A stretch of DNA of 14,041 bases from Clostridiales bacterium (GCA_009783775.1 WRCT01000031.1:1-14041); one strand, 5' to 3'. Shown: positions 1 through 7,060, counted from the stretch's first letter. The notes: generated from the sequence alone by a model not told the origin. Numbers and translations: made by a program.

Positions 1-129
1 ACGGTGCAGTAGAGGTTGATAAGTAAGATTTCTTTTGTCATAACTAAATCTTACCATCTATTTCCACCGTTTGCCTTTCTTCTGTCACGAGTTCACACTT
101 TGTTTAACTCGTGATTGGCATTAATAAGG

Positions 130-230
130 AATAAGTAATAGGGGTGGTGTGCTAACGCACAATGGATGAGATTTTCGAAAAAATAATGGAGAAAACTGCG
201 GAGCAGTTTTTTCAATAATTATTACTTATT
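130..230. repeat. Palindromic intergenic element with nested hairpins
   Basis: Outer arms are 11 bp and perfectly complementary (130-140 and 220-230). They enclose two internal hairpins, at 148-161 and 192-210. The layout of terminal inverted repeats, nested stems and no ORF is typical of small non-autonomous elements. No second copy is visible in the window, so a mobile origin is inference. Confidence 0.35.
192..213 (+). terminator. Terminator-like hairpin upstream of the ABC exporter
   Basis: AAAACTGC (192-199), loop GGA, GCAGTTTT (203-210) and a run of six T (207-212) form a Rho-independent-type hairpin. The A-run on the left could let it act in both directions. Read forward, it would stop transcripts entering from before the window, so the exporter either has its own promoter downstream of it or is controlled by attenuation here. 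Confidence 0.5.
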
Positions 231-268
231 ATTTATTCTCTATTACTTGACAGAAAGGAGCCGCAACA

Positions 269-2095
269 GTGGAACGAATGAAAAAAGTCAACCGCCCCCA
301 AAACGCATTCCGCGCCATGCGGCGGCTGTTTGCCTTTCTCAAGCCCTGGCGCGCGCGGCTGGCGCTGATCGCGTTTTGCGTGGTTCTGCTGACCGCCGGC
401 TCCGTCACGGGCACCTATATGCTCAAGCCGCTGTTTAACAGCGTGGCGGAGATGTTTGACACAGGCAGCCGCGACTTCACCCATTTCTTCACCCTGCTGG
501 CCATGCTCGGCGCCCTGTATCTTGTCACCGTTGTACTCAACTATCTCAGCCCGCGCCTCATGCTGCCCATCTCCACGGGCGCGCTGCTGCGCCTGCGGAC
601 CGAGATGTTCGCCCATATGCAAAAGCTGCCGCTGTCTTACTTCGACAGCCAAACCCACGGCGAGATCATGAGCCGCTACACAAACGACACCGACACCCTG
701 CGCGAAATGCTGTCACAGGCGCTGCCCTCTTTATTCGCGGGCACACTCACGATTTTGGGTATTGTGACCATCATGCTCGTGCTCTCGCCCATGCTCACGC
801 TGGTCGTGCTTTGCGCCTTCGCGCTTATGATCTTCATCGCGCAGTGGTTCTCGCGCAGATCCGTCTCGCTCTTTCGCGGACGGCAGGCGGAACTGGCCGC
901 GACCAACGGCTTTGCCGAAGAGCATATCGAGGGCCAGCGCGAGGTCCAGGCCTTCTGCCGCGAGGAACAGACGCGGGCCGACTTTGAAATCCTGGCCGAG
1001 CGGCTGCGCTCCGTCTCCGCGGGCGCGAGCGCCTGGTCCATCGTCATCATGCCCGTCATGGGCAACCTCAACTATGTGCTCTGTATCGCGGTCGCGGTCG
1101 TGGGCGTCCTGCTCATGACGGGCGGCCGGTCGTCGGTCGACATCGGCACGCTGGCGGCCTTCTTGCAGTATTGCCGCCAGTTCTCCCAGCCCATCACGCA
1201 GATCTCCCAACAGATGAACATCGTGCTGAACGCGCTGGCGGGCGTGGAGCGTATCTTCGCGCTGTTGGACGAACCGACCGAGACGGACGAGGGCGGCGTG
1301 ACCCTGCGCAAGGAAGAGGACCGTTGGTATTGGCGCCAGCCCGACGGGGCCGAACGACCGCTCTGCGGCGATGTGCGCTTTGAGCACGTAACCTTCGGTT
1401 ACAATTCGGACGTCGAGGTCTTAAAGGACGTCTCCCTCTTTGCCAAGCCCGGCCAGAAAATCGCCTTTGTGGGCGCGACGGGCGCGGGCAAAACCACAAT
1501 CGCCAGCCTGCTCAACCGTTTCTATGACATTGAACAGGGGCAGATCACCTACGACGGGATCAACGTAAAAGATATCAAAAAGGACGACCTGCGCCGCTCG
1601 CTCGCCACGGTGTTGCAGGACACGCATCTCTTCACGGGCACGGTGCGCGAAAATATCCGCTACGGCAGGCTGGACGCCACGGACGCCGAAGTCGAGCAGG
1701 CGGCCAAACTCGCCAACGCGCATTATTTTATCTCGCGCCTGCCACAGGGGTATGATACGGTCTTGACGGCGGACGGCGGCAATCTTTCGCAGGGCCAGCG
1801 GCAGCTTTTGGCCATCGCCCGCGCCGCGGTGGCCGACCCGCCCGTGCTGGTGCTGGACGAGGCGACCTCATCCATCGACACGCGCACGGAGCGTCTGATC
1901 GAAAAGGGCATGGACCGTTTAATGTCTGGCCGCACGGTCTTTGTCATCGCGCACCGGCTCTCCACTGTGCGCAACGCGGACGCGATCCTGGTCCTCGAGA
2001 ACGGCCGGATCATCGAGCGCGGCGACCACGACGATCTGCTCGCCCAGCGCGGCAGATACTATCAGCTTTACATGGGTATGTTCGAACTGTCGTAG
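269..2095 (+). CDS. ABC exporter half-transporter (fused membrane and ATPase domains)
   Basis: A 608-aa type IV ABC exporter subunit (LmrA/MsbA-like, YfiC group). The N-terminal half (about residues 20-320) is a six-helix transmembrane domain. The C-terminal ATPase has Walker A GATGAGKT from G402, a Q-loop in VLQDTHLFTGTV, signature LSQGQ at 506-510, Walker B with D530 and catalytic E531, and the H-loop histidine H562. The signature reads LSQGQ rather than LSGGQ, a variant seen in exporters of this group. The GTG at 269 is preferred because AAAGGAG ends 8 nt upstream; the ATG at 278 is too far away. Many such Firmicutes subunits work as heterodimers with a partner encoded next door, and no partner is visible here, so it either lies before the window or this protein forms a homodimer. 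The substrate cannot be told. The TAG stop lies inside a dispersed hairpin repeat. Confidence 0.93.
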   Translation: MERMKKVNRPQNAFRAMRRLFAFLKPWRARLALIAFCVVLLTAGSVTGTYMLKPLFNSVAEMFDTGSRDFTHFFTLLAMLGALYLVTVVLNYLSPRLMLPISTGALLRLRTEMFAHMQKLPLSYFDSQTHGEIMSRYTNDTDTLREMLSQALPSLFAGTLTILGIVTIMLVLSPMLTLVVLCAFALMIFIAQWFSRRSVSLFRGRQAELAATNGFAEEHIEGQREVQAFCREEQTRADFEILAERLRSVSAGASAWSIVIMPVMGNLNYVLCIAVAVVGVLLMTGGRSSVDIGTLAAFLQYCRQFSQPITQISQQMNIVLNALAGVERIFALLDEPTETDEGGVTLRKEEDRWYWRQPDGAERPLCGDVRFEHVTFGYNSDVEVLKDVSLFAKPGQKIAFVGATGAGKTTIASLLNRFYDIEQGQITYDGINVKDIKKDDLRRSLATVLQDTHLFTGTVRENIRYGRLDATDAEVEQAAKLANAHYFISRLPQGYDTVLTADGGNLSQGQRQLLAIARAAVADPPVLVLDEATSSIDTRTERLIEKGMDRLMSGRTVFVIAHRLSTVRNADAILVLENGRIIERGDHDDLLAQRGRYYQLYMGMFELS

Positions 2096-2118
2096 GGGCG
2101 ACCTGTGGTCGCCCGTTA
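2092..2118. repeat. GTAGGGGCG-type hairpin repeat between convergent genes
   Basis: GTAG is followed by GGGCGACC (2096-2103), loop TGT and GGTCGCCC (2107-2114), a perfect 8-bp stem. The left edge supplies the TAG stop of the ABC exporter (2093-2095). The right edge supplies the TAA stop of the convergent minus-strand gene (2118-2116). Related units occur at 5537-5555, 9666-9689 and inside the 135-bp elements. It may act as a shared terminator, although it has no T-run. Confidence 0.7.
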
Positions 2119-2481
2119 CAGGTTGTTATGAGTTGCAGACCCCTTCTCTTGCCTCTGCTCTTGTATCGTTGACACGGGCGTACTTACTTGCAGTATCGGT
2201 TTGTCTTTTGCAATTCTTGAGAGAATATAGCAAACATCAATAATGCCAAAGAAAAGCAACAAAGAGCCAAAACCCAGTTTTACTGCCTTAATAAGCCTGG
2301 ATAAATTCCATGACATATTGTGTGATGCGTAATAAATCTCCGTGTAAAAATCAGCTCCGAACTTCATGGAGGAAGCTCCGTCTGACGCTTTTGCTGCCAT
2401 CACGACAATTCCCATCACAATGGCAAATATGCCGGCGCACAATCCTATTAAGGACCAGATATTCAGCTTTTCGTCTTTCAT
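2116..2481 (-). CDS. Small two-helix membrane protein, unknown function
   Basis: A 121-aa protein with two clear hydrophobic segments (about residues 8-30 and 66-88), a polar loop between them and a polar C-terminal tail rich in Q, E and R. I do not recognise the family. The gene looks real: an AAAGGAGAAAG ribosome binding site sits just before the ATG, and the gene starts 33 nt after the upstream lipoprotein gene ends on the same strand, so the two probably form an operon. It converges on the ABC exporter, with only a hairpin repeat between the two stop codons. Base composition is more AT-rich than in the exporter. A membrane partner for the lipoprotein is possible but is inference. Confidence 0.75.
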   Translation of the reverse strand: MKDEKLNIWSLIGLCAGIFAIVMGIVVMAAKASDGASSMKFGADFYTEIYYASHNMSWNLSRLIKAVKLGFGSLLLFFGIIDVCYILSRIAKDKPILQVSTPVSTIQEQRQEKGSATHNNL

Positions 2482-2514
2482 TTTCTTTCTCCTTTTGTTG
2501 TAGCATTTAGCAGA

Positions 2515-3513
2515 TTATGATGACTTCCACTTATCATATTCCCTTGCAAAACCGATCCCATCGATAGAAAAGGAATATCTTGAACTGCCGATTGTGATGA
2601 TGCAGGAGATTTCCTTGCCATCTTTTAAATACGCCCCTATTTGGGTGAAACCATCTCCGAAAAGATACAGGTCGCCATTCGGCGTGGTTCCCGAAAGACG
2701 GTACTCATCGACCTTTTCGTCAACCTTTATTTTCAGGATAAGGTCATCACGACTTGAAAATGTTGCCTTGAGCCTTCCGTACTCAAAGAGCCGAAAGCTG
2801 ATCGAGGACCCATAAAAAACAATCACGTCCAGGTTGGAACCGCTTGTCGCGGTATTGCTGAACCTGCCGGAAAAACTGCCGCGAAGATATCGGTCTGCCG
2901 TTGGGTCCCCGAAGTCATCAACATAGTGAGCGATCTCCCAGTTCGACGGCTCCGGCGTTGGTACAGGAATGCTCAAATCAAAGCCAAAGTCACTTGCGTC
3001 TAGGGGAATATCGTTGTCCTCCAGTATGCTGTTGACTATGGTGAGCAGAATCTCCGTTGCCCCGGGTAAGATGGCCATTACCCTCTCCCTTGAACTCTCC
3101 GGCTCAACAAAGTCTATGCTGTAAGCGGAATCATAGGGGTACGTACCGGGCAGCATTTCTCCTGTCGCCGAAATAGAATCGCCATTGATGATACAGGCCC
3201 ACGAACTCATATCCCGGTTTTCATAAACCTGAATCATATAAGTGTAGGAGAACCCGCTGTCACTTAAATAGGAAACAAAGGAAACGCCCAACACAGGTCC
3301 GTCGTCAGCGTCCAGCTCGGTTGCGAGAATCGAAATTTTATGCCCCCCGCCCGATTTAGTAAGCTCAATCCCCAAGTCCGTTTCCGTTCCTTTTTCAGCA
3401 ATGTGCTTTCGCAGAATCGTGATTGCGGTCTCCGGTTCCGGCTCTTTGCCACAACCGACAAATATGGCTGCCAGCAACAATGCCACCATTAGCAGGACAA
3501 GCGGTTTTTTCAT
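2515..3513 (-). CDS. Secreted lipoprotein, unknown function
   Basis: A 332-aa protein when started at MKKPLVLL. An ATG 18 nt further upstream (3531) is less likely because the GGAGGAAG lying inside that extension is the natural ribosome binding site for the 3513 start. The signal sequence (residues 1-20) ends in a lipobox-like FVGC with C21, then an E/P-rich spacer, so the mature protein should be anchored on the outer face of the membrane. Two parts follow: an N-terminal region (about 30-170) and, after a Pro-rich link (PVPTPEPS), a beta-rich C-terminal region with WEIAHYVDDFGDPT and FSNTATSGS motifs. I have an impression of similar text in other clostridial hypothetical proteins but cannot name a family. 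A good promoter lies at 3596-3568. The small membrane protein follows in the same apparent operon. Confidence 0.8.
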   Translation of the reverse strand: MKKPLVLLMVALLLAAIFVGCGKEPEPETAITILRKHIAEKGTETDLGIELTKSGGGHKISILATELDADDGPVLGVSFVSYLSDSGFSYTYMIQVYENRDMSSWACIINGDSISATGEMLPGTYPYDSAYSIDFVEPESSRERVMAILPGATEILLTIVNSILEDNDIPLDASDFGFDLSIPVPTPEPSNWEIAHYVDDFGDPTADRYLRGSFSGRFSNTATSGSNLDVIVFYGSSISFRLFEYGRLKATFSSRDDLILKIKVDEKVDEYRLSGTTPNGDLYLFGDGFTQIGAYLKDGKEISCIITIGSSRYSFSIDGIGFAREYDKWKSS

Positions 3514-3567
3514 TTTGTTTTCTTCCTCCATTTCTTTTTTTGTAGAATTGAATCATCTATAAACAAC

Positions 3568-3596
3568 ATTATACATCTTTGGTTTCCATAAAGCAA
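3568..3596 (-). promoter_or_regulatory. Vegetative-type promoter of the lipoprotein operon
   Basis: Read on the minus strand: TTGCTT (3596-3591), a 17-nt spacer, then a perfect TATAAT (3573-3568). A start about 7 nt further on would give a leader of roughly 45-50 nt before the ATG at 3513. The spacing and -10 box match the consensus for the main sigma factor. Confidence 0.7.
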
Positions 3597-3672
3597 CAAA
3601 AACATATCTTCGTTTTCCACAACAAGGGGCCATGTGAGGAATAGAATTACATATATAGGGTAGGTATATAAG

Positions 3673-3984
3673 ATGGATTATTCGGAATGGTTTTCGGGAC
3701 GATTGACCGAGCTTCGCCTGCAAAAAGGCGTATCCGCAAGGGATATGAGCTTGTCGCTGGGACAAAGCGAAAGCTATATCAACAAAATTGAAAACAAGCG
3801 CACCATGCCGTCTATGGCGGGGTTTTTCTATATCTGCGAGTATTTTGGGATCATCCCGCAAGAGTTTTTCGACACCGACGTAAATGCCCCTGCTGCCGCG
3901 AAAGAACTCATGCAGGAATTGGGGAAACTGACGCCCTATCAAACGGAGCACGTAATCAGCATAGTCAAAGAATTGAATAGATGA
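3673..3984 (+). CDS. XRE-family helix-turn-helix regulator
   Basis: A 103-aa protein. Residues about 8-66 form an XRE/Cro-CI-type helix-turn-helix: the recognition region reads ARDMSLSLGQSESYINKIENKRTMPS, followed by the usual FFYICEYFGIIPQEFF helix pair. The C-terminal 35 residues are a helical tail (AAAKELMQELGKLTPYQTEHVISIVKELNR) of the kind that mediates dimer contacts. It starts at the ATG at 3673, behind a weak AGGGTAGG. It is divergent from the lipoprotein operon, so local control of that operon is possible but not shown. Small regulators of this form are common in Clostridia, often as several copies per genome. Confidence 0.85.
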   Translation: MDYSEWFSGRLTELRLQKGVSARDMSLSLGQSESYINKIENKRTMPSMAGFFYICEYFGIIPQEFFDTDVNAPAAAKELMQELGKLTPYQTEHVISIVKELNR

Positions 3985-3990
3985 ACAGCC

Positions 3991-4063
3991 TGTCGTTCTG
4001 AGCTGCAGGCGAAGAATCTGAAATGAGCCTATCTCAAGATTCTTCACTTTGTTCAGAATGACA
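3991..4063. repeat. Palindromic TGTCNTTCTGA element
   Basis: A 73-bp unit with ends TGTCGTTCTGA (3991-4001) and TCAGAATGACA (4053-4063), which match in inverted orientation except for one base. Inside them are GAAGAATCT (4011-4019) against AGATTCTTC (4037-4045) and TGAG/CTCA at the tip, so the whole unit folds into one long hairpin. From general knowledge, this is a widely dispersed bacterial intergenic repeat type. It starts 6 nt after the XRE stop codon. Decayed pieces of the same text lie at 6587-6713. Confidence 0.7.
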
Positions 4064-4070
4064 ACGATAT

Positions 4071-4193
4071 GTTCGTGTGGTTCGTGGTTATCCCCTACGT
4101 CATTGCGGACTTAATCCGCAACCCGCCGCAGCGTATTCGCGTGTATTCGTGCTTTTCGCGGTTAAAAATAAAATAAAACCCCATACTATCCCC
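4071..4193. other. Repeat-derived spacer upstream of the oxidoreductase
   Basis: The spacer contains a TGCGGA (4104-4109)/TCCGCA (4115-4120) hairpin of the CGTCATTGCGGACTT type, which I recall as a common dispersed intergenic repeat, and TTCGCGTGTATTCGTG-like text. An open frame runs through it into the oxidoreductase from a GTG at 4077, but the encoded 39 residues look like translated repeat rather than protein. Confidence 0.5.
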
Positions 4194-5516
4194 ATGACTT
4201 CACTTTGGACGGATACGGCGGCATTGCCGCAGTTTCCCGCGCTGGCGGGGGATATCGAGACGGACGTGGCCATTGTCGGCGGCGGGTTGGCCGGCCTGCT
4301 CTGCGCCGCCTTTTTGCGCGAGGCAGGGCTGGAAACCGTGGTACTGGAGGCGGACCGGATCGGCTCAGGCACGACGGGCGGCACGACGGCGGTGCTCACC
4401 GCGCAGCACGATGTTCTCTATCAAGATTTAGAAAAACGCGCGGGCTTTGACGGCGCGCGCGCCTATCTCAACGCCAACCTGTGGGCGTTGGAACGCTTTG
4501 CCGCGCTAGCGCAGCATATCGACTGCGACTTTGAAACCTGCGACTCCGTCATGTATGACGCAAACGACGCGGCCAAACTGCAACGCGAGGTGGGCGTGCT
4601 CAAGCGCCTGGGCTACTCTGCCGCGTTTTCCACCGAGACCGAGCTGCCCTTCGACGTGGCGGGCACGCTGCGCTATCCCGACATGGCGCAGTTCCACCCC
4701 TTAAAATTCCTGGCCGGACTGGCGCAAGGCCACACGATTTTTGAGCAAACCCGCGTGACGAAAATCGAGGGCAATACCCTCTTCACCGACCGCGGCAATG
4801 TCTCCGCCAAACGGATCATCGTCGCGACCCGTTTTCCCATTCTCAACAAACACGGTTGGTACTGGCTCAAGATGTACCAAACCCGCTCCTATATCCTCGC
4901 GCTGGAGGGCGCGGGGAGGCTTTCCGCGAGCTATGTGGACGGCGGCAAGGCCGGATTTTATTTCCGCAGTTACGGCGACCTGCTTTTGGTCGGCGGCGGC
5001 GATCAGCGCGTGGGCCGAAAGTCACGCGGCTTTCCCTATGTCGCCGCGTTCGTACAGGAACACTATCCCGACGCGGACCTGCGCTACGCCTGGGCCGCGC
5101 AGGACTGCATGAGCCTGGACCAAGTCCCCTATATCGGGCGCTACAGCCCCGCGCTGCCGCACGTTTTTGTGCTCACAGGCTTCAACGAATGGGGCATGAC
5201 GCACGCCATGATCGGCGCGGCGCGGCTCTGTGATATGCTGACAGGCAAGACGCCCGAAACGCCCAAGCTCTACAACCCACGCCGGAGTATTTTCAAACCA
5301 CAGCTTTTTGCCAACCTTGGCGCGACGCTTTTGAACTTCGTCAAGCCCACCGCAAAACGCTGCCCGCACCTGGGCTGCGGCCTGACATGGAACGACCGTG
5401 AGCGCAGCTGGGACTGCCCCTGCCACGGGTCGCGTTTTACGGAAGACGGAGGGCTTATAGATGGTCCTGCCTTTAAGAAAATGCAGAATGCAGAGTGCAG
5501 AGTGCAGCATGAATGA
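4194..5516 (+). CDS. FAD-dependent oxidoreductase with C-terminal Rieske [2Fe-2S] domain
   Basis: A 440-aa protein from the ATG at 4194. The N-terminal dinucleotide-binding fold shows DVAIVGGGLAGL (residues 24-35) and the acidic end of beta-2 (VVLEAD), typical of the DAO/glycine-oxidase superfamily. The C-terminus is a Rieske cluster domain: CPHLGC (C390, H392 ligands; C395) and CPCHGS (C408, H411 ligands; C410). The architecture matches the YhfW-type proteins of Bacillus, which are cytosolic FAD/Rieske enzymes with unknown substrate. No Shine-Dalgarno precedes the ATG. TACTAT lies only 4 nt before it, so a leaderless message is possible; the longer frame from 4077 reads through repeat sequence. 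The last residues, MQNAECRVQHE, are translated from a heptamer array, so the natural C-terminus was probably altered by repeat expansion or insertion after the Rieske fold was complete. Confidence 0.9.
   Translation: MTSLWTDTAALPQFPALAGDIETDVAIVGGGLAGLLCAAFLREAGLETVVLEADRIGSGTTGGTTAVLTAQHDVLYQDLEKRAGFDGARAYLNANLWALERFAALAQHIDCDFETCDSVMYDANDAAKLQREVGVLKRLGYSAAFSTETELPFDVAGTLRYPDMAQFHPLKFLAGLAQGHTIFEQTRVTKIEGNTLFTDRGNVSAKRIIVATRFPILNKHGWYWLKMYQTRSYILALEGAGRLSASYVDGGKAGFYFRSYGDLLLVGGGDQRVGRKSRGFPYVAAFVQEHYPDADLRYAWAAQDCMSLDQVPYIGRYSPALPHVFVLTGFNEWGMTHAMIGAARLCDMLTGKTPETPKLYNPRRSIFKPQLFANLGATLLNFVKPTAKRCPHLGCGLTWNDRERSWDCPCHGSRFTEDGGLIDGPAFKKMQNAECRVQHE
5482..5516 (+). repeat. Heptamer array (TGCAGAR) covering a gene's 3' end
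   Basis: Five 7-bp units in register: TGCAGAA, TGCAGAG, TGCAGAG, TGCAGCA, TGAATGA. Because 7 is not a multiple of 3, each unit shifts the reading frame, and the oxidoreductase stops at the TGA in the last unit (5514-5516). A second heptamer array with different text lies at 11272-11299, also over a stop codon. Confidence 0.8.
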
Positions 5517-5518
5517 AA

Positions 5519-5556
5519 AAAACGCAAGCGTTTTCGGGGCGATTATCAACCGCCCG
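5519..5556. repeat. Two small hairpins after the oxidoreductase
   Basis: AAAACGC (5519-5525) and GCGTTTT (5528-5534) form a short stem ending in four T and may terminate the oxidoreductase message. Next to it, GGGCGATT (5537-5544) and AACCGCCC (5548-5555) form a second stem with one mismatch. Its text matches the left arm of the 135-bp elements at 12617 and 13687, so it is a partial copy of that family. Confidence 0.55.
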
Positions 5557-5571
5557 TAAAAAGTGTGCTAT

Positions 5572-5600
5572 TTGACATATCCCCGCCAAAAACGTACAAT
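5572..5600 (+). promoter_or_regulatory. Near-consensus promoter of the 5630 lipoprotein
   Basis: TTGACA (5572-5577), a 17-nt spacer, then TACAAT (5595-5600). The expected start near 5607 leaves a leader of about 23 nt that contains GGGGAGG (5618-5624). One base away from the full consensus of the main sigma factor, so strong constitutive expression is likely. Confidence 0.85.
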
Positions 5601-5629
5601 AACCCCATCAGACAGGCGGGGAGGAAAGC

Positions 5630-6469
5630 ATGACATTCTTTCAAAAACATAAGCTCCTGCTTTGCCTGGCGGTCCTCTTATGCCTGACCGGCTGCGTCTG
5701 CGAGCGCGGAAAGGGGACAAACGAAAACCCAGGCGTGATCCATGAGCAGGTAAAACCCATTATGCACGATTGGATAATACCCGAACCGGTGCCCACATGG
5801 ACTGATCCGGAAGAACCGAAACTGAGCGAGGAAGAAATCAACGCGCTGATTGCGCTCCTGTTGCCACAACTGCAGGGCGAAGGCTGCTTTGTTGATGATG
5901 ACGACGCCGTTTTGGAAGTGTTTGCCGAGGCAGGAGAAGAGAGCGGTACTACCTATACAACTTCTTTTCGGAACGGGGTGCCCCTATGGAGTCGACATCG
6001 TGTAGAGAAGACAGGAAAAAAAGAAATTGAATATTGGTACAAAGGTCAGCACTATACCTCTGACGGTCAAAAATGGAGTGCAACCCGTCGTGACTTTTCA
6101 TCGCTGCCTCATCATGATTATAAAACTGTACTCTCTGATTTGGTGGAACTGTTTTCCGGCAAATATCGAATCTCCCTTAAGCGTTACGAGATGAACAGGG
6201 GGTTTGAAATCTCTTTGTATTTTCCTTGGGAAGAGTATGAGGGGCAGGAAACCGGTTTAACGATATGCGCGCGTCTAGACCGCGTAGATTTTTGTATTGA
6301 CGATGAGAGCGTGCTGTATTGGATATGCATCATGGCTCCAAACTTTGAGATATATGCGCTTGCGCTTGGGCCTGAATCTGAACTGTCTTATATGCACAGG
6401 GAATCTGCGTACAACCTTATCAACGATGATATGGGCGAAGCCTCGCCGCTTTGGCGGTCGCAGGCATAA
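5630..6469 (+). CDS. Secreted lipoprotein, unknown function
   Basis: A 279-aa protein. Residues 1-21 are a lipoprotein signal: basic start, hydrophobic core, lipobox LTGC with C22. Then comes a low-complexity spacer (KGTNENPG) and an acidic Pro-rich stretch (about 40-65), followed by a globular region of about 210 residues with many aromatic residues (SRHRVEKTGKKEIEYWYKGQ; ISLYFPWEEYE). I recognise no family. The protein should sit on the outer face of the membrane. The start is secure: GGGGAGG lies 5 nt before the ATG and a near-consensus promoter precedes it. It appears monocistronic: a palindromic repeat follows about 12 nt after the stop. Base composition is more AT-rich than in the preceding oxidoreductase. 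Confidence 0.82.
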   Translation: MTFFQKHKLLLCLAVLLCLTGCVCERGKGTNENPGVIHEQVKPIMHDWIIPEPVPTWTDPEEPKLSEEEINALIALLLPQLQGEGCFVDDDDAVLEVFAEAGEESGTTYTTSFRNGVPLWSRHRVEKTGKKEIEYWYKGQHYTSDGQKWSATRRDFSSLPHHDYKTVLSDLVELFSGKYRISLKRYEMNRGFEISLYFPWEEYEGQETGLTICARLDRVDFCIDDESVLYWICIMAPNFEIYALALGPESELSYMHRESAYNLINDDMGEASPLWRSQA

Positions 6470-6481
6470 CGGTCATTGGAA

Positions 6482-6583
6482 CCCCTGATTAAATCATTCG
6501 CCGGGTAGATTGGCTATCAGAGTGGTCCCAACATAGGAGCTTTTGGCAGGCCGGCTATTCCCCCTCACGATTTAATCAGTGGG
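6482..6583. repeat. Palindromic element with CTGATTAAAT ends
   Basis: CTGATTAAATC (6485-6495) and GATTTAATCAG (6569-6579) form an 11-bp perfect terminal inverted repeat about 100 bp apart, without an ORF. The left end of the 135-bp element at 12617 also reads CCGCTGATTAAATG, so the two probably share a transposase-recognised end while their interiors differ. Confidence 0.5.
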
Positions 6584-6782
6584 CCCCATTCTGCGCGCAG
6601 CAAAGAATCTTTCAGAGAAATCCAGTTCAAGATCCTTCGCAAGACCCTTCGGCAGAAAATGCCTTATGGCGGTTCTGAGGAACCGGCTCAGGATGACAAT
6701 GAAGAATCTTTCGTGCCTTTTTGTGTGTTTCGTGGCATAGAAAAACCCGCCCGCAGGCGACCATGTAATCTGCAACCTCAAA

Positions 6783-6848
6783 CTTGTAACTTGTTCCCCT
6801 GCACACATAGGAGCAACATACACAACATACACAAGTTACATTCCCAAC
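6783..6848 (+). repeat. Left arm of a 66-bp inverted repeat
   Basis: Matches the reverse complement of 7479-7544 at all but about 8 of 66 positions. It contains two tandem CAACATACA units. The arms bracket the 57-aa gene and the XRE regulator gene. Confidence 0.85.
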
Positions 6849-6871
6849 AGGAATAATGGAAGGGTTTGCTT

Positions 6872-7045
6872 TTAGTCACAAGTATCGTCCTTCTTCGGGA
6901 CGCTTGGGTGGGGCACAAGAATCATGGGCCCATCTTCTGCCGTAGCGTACATTCTCTCTGTTTTTAGCTGGGCTTCCTGCAAAAGTTCAATTGCCTTTGC
7001 CGTCTCAACAAATAACGAGTAATACATTTCCTTATAGTCAGCCAT
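6872..7045 (-). CDS. Small hypothetical protein (57 aa) divergent from an XRE regulator
   Basis: A short gene starting MADYKEMYYSLFVETAKAIE and ending VPKKDDTCD. The first 35 residues are predicted helical with a regular hydrophobic pattern (LFVETAKAIELLQEAQLKTE), then a Pro-containing tail. The evidence that it is real is a textbook AGGAGG 6 nt before the ATG (reading the minus strand), an intact frame of 58 codons, and its place divergent from the XRE gene with a repeated motif between. The form resembles small helical proteins (start xDYKEMY, early LLxEAQ helix) that I associate with XRE regulators in Clostridia, but I cannot name a family. It may be a partner or target of the regulator. 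Confidence 0.7.
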   Translation of the reverse strand: MADYKEMYYSLFVETAKAIELLQEAQLKTERMYATAEDGPMILVPHPSVPKKDDTCD

Positions 7046-7060
7046 AAGCAACCTCCTATC

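Larger units (their letters stand above)
1..268. other. Structured non-coding region upstream of the ABC exporter
   Basis: No supported gene lies here. The stretch holds several stem-loops: GTAAGATT (23-30) with AATCTTAC (47-54), CACGAGTT (86-93) with AACTCGTG (106-113), TGTGC/GCACA (148-161), and a terminator-like hairpin at 192-213. The last two lie inside a larger palindromic unit whose arms are AATAAGTAATA at 130-140 and TATTACTTATT at 220-230. It may be a leader with attenuation, the 3' end of an upstream transcript, or a small palindromic repeat element. I could not match it to a known riboswitch. Confidence 0.5.
6470..6871. other. Gene-free stretch built from repeats
   Basis: No credible gene on either strand. 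It holds a palindromic element (6482-6583), decayed pieces of the TGTCNTTCTGA family (CATTCTGCGCGCAGCAAAGA from 6587, and CTCAGGATGACAATGAAGAA from 6688), and one arm of a 66-bp inverted repeat (6783-6848). It reads as a landing site for successive small repeats between two accessory genes. Confidence 0.6.

Noticed and set aside
233..1499. Several long open frames overlapping the ABC exporter on both strands
   Set aside because: Side effects of high GC content; the exporter frame carries all the conserved motifs.
3553..4047. 164-codon minus-strand open frame opposite the XRE gene
   Set aside because: It is the mirror of a well-supported helix-turn-helix gene and of a palindromic repeat, with no ribosome binding site of its own.
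4077..4193. N-terminal 39-residue extension of the FAD/Rieske oxidoreductase
   Set aside because: It translates repeat-like DNA and lacks a ribosome binding site; the dinucleotide-binding fold begins naturally after the ATG at 4194.
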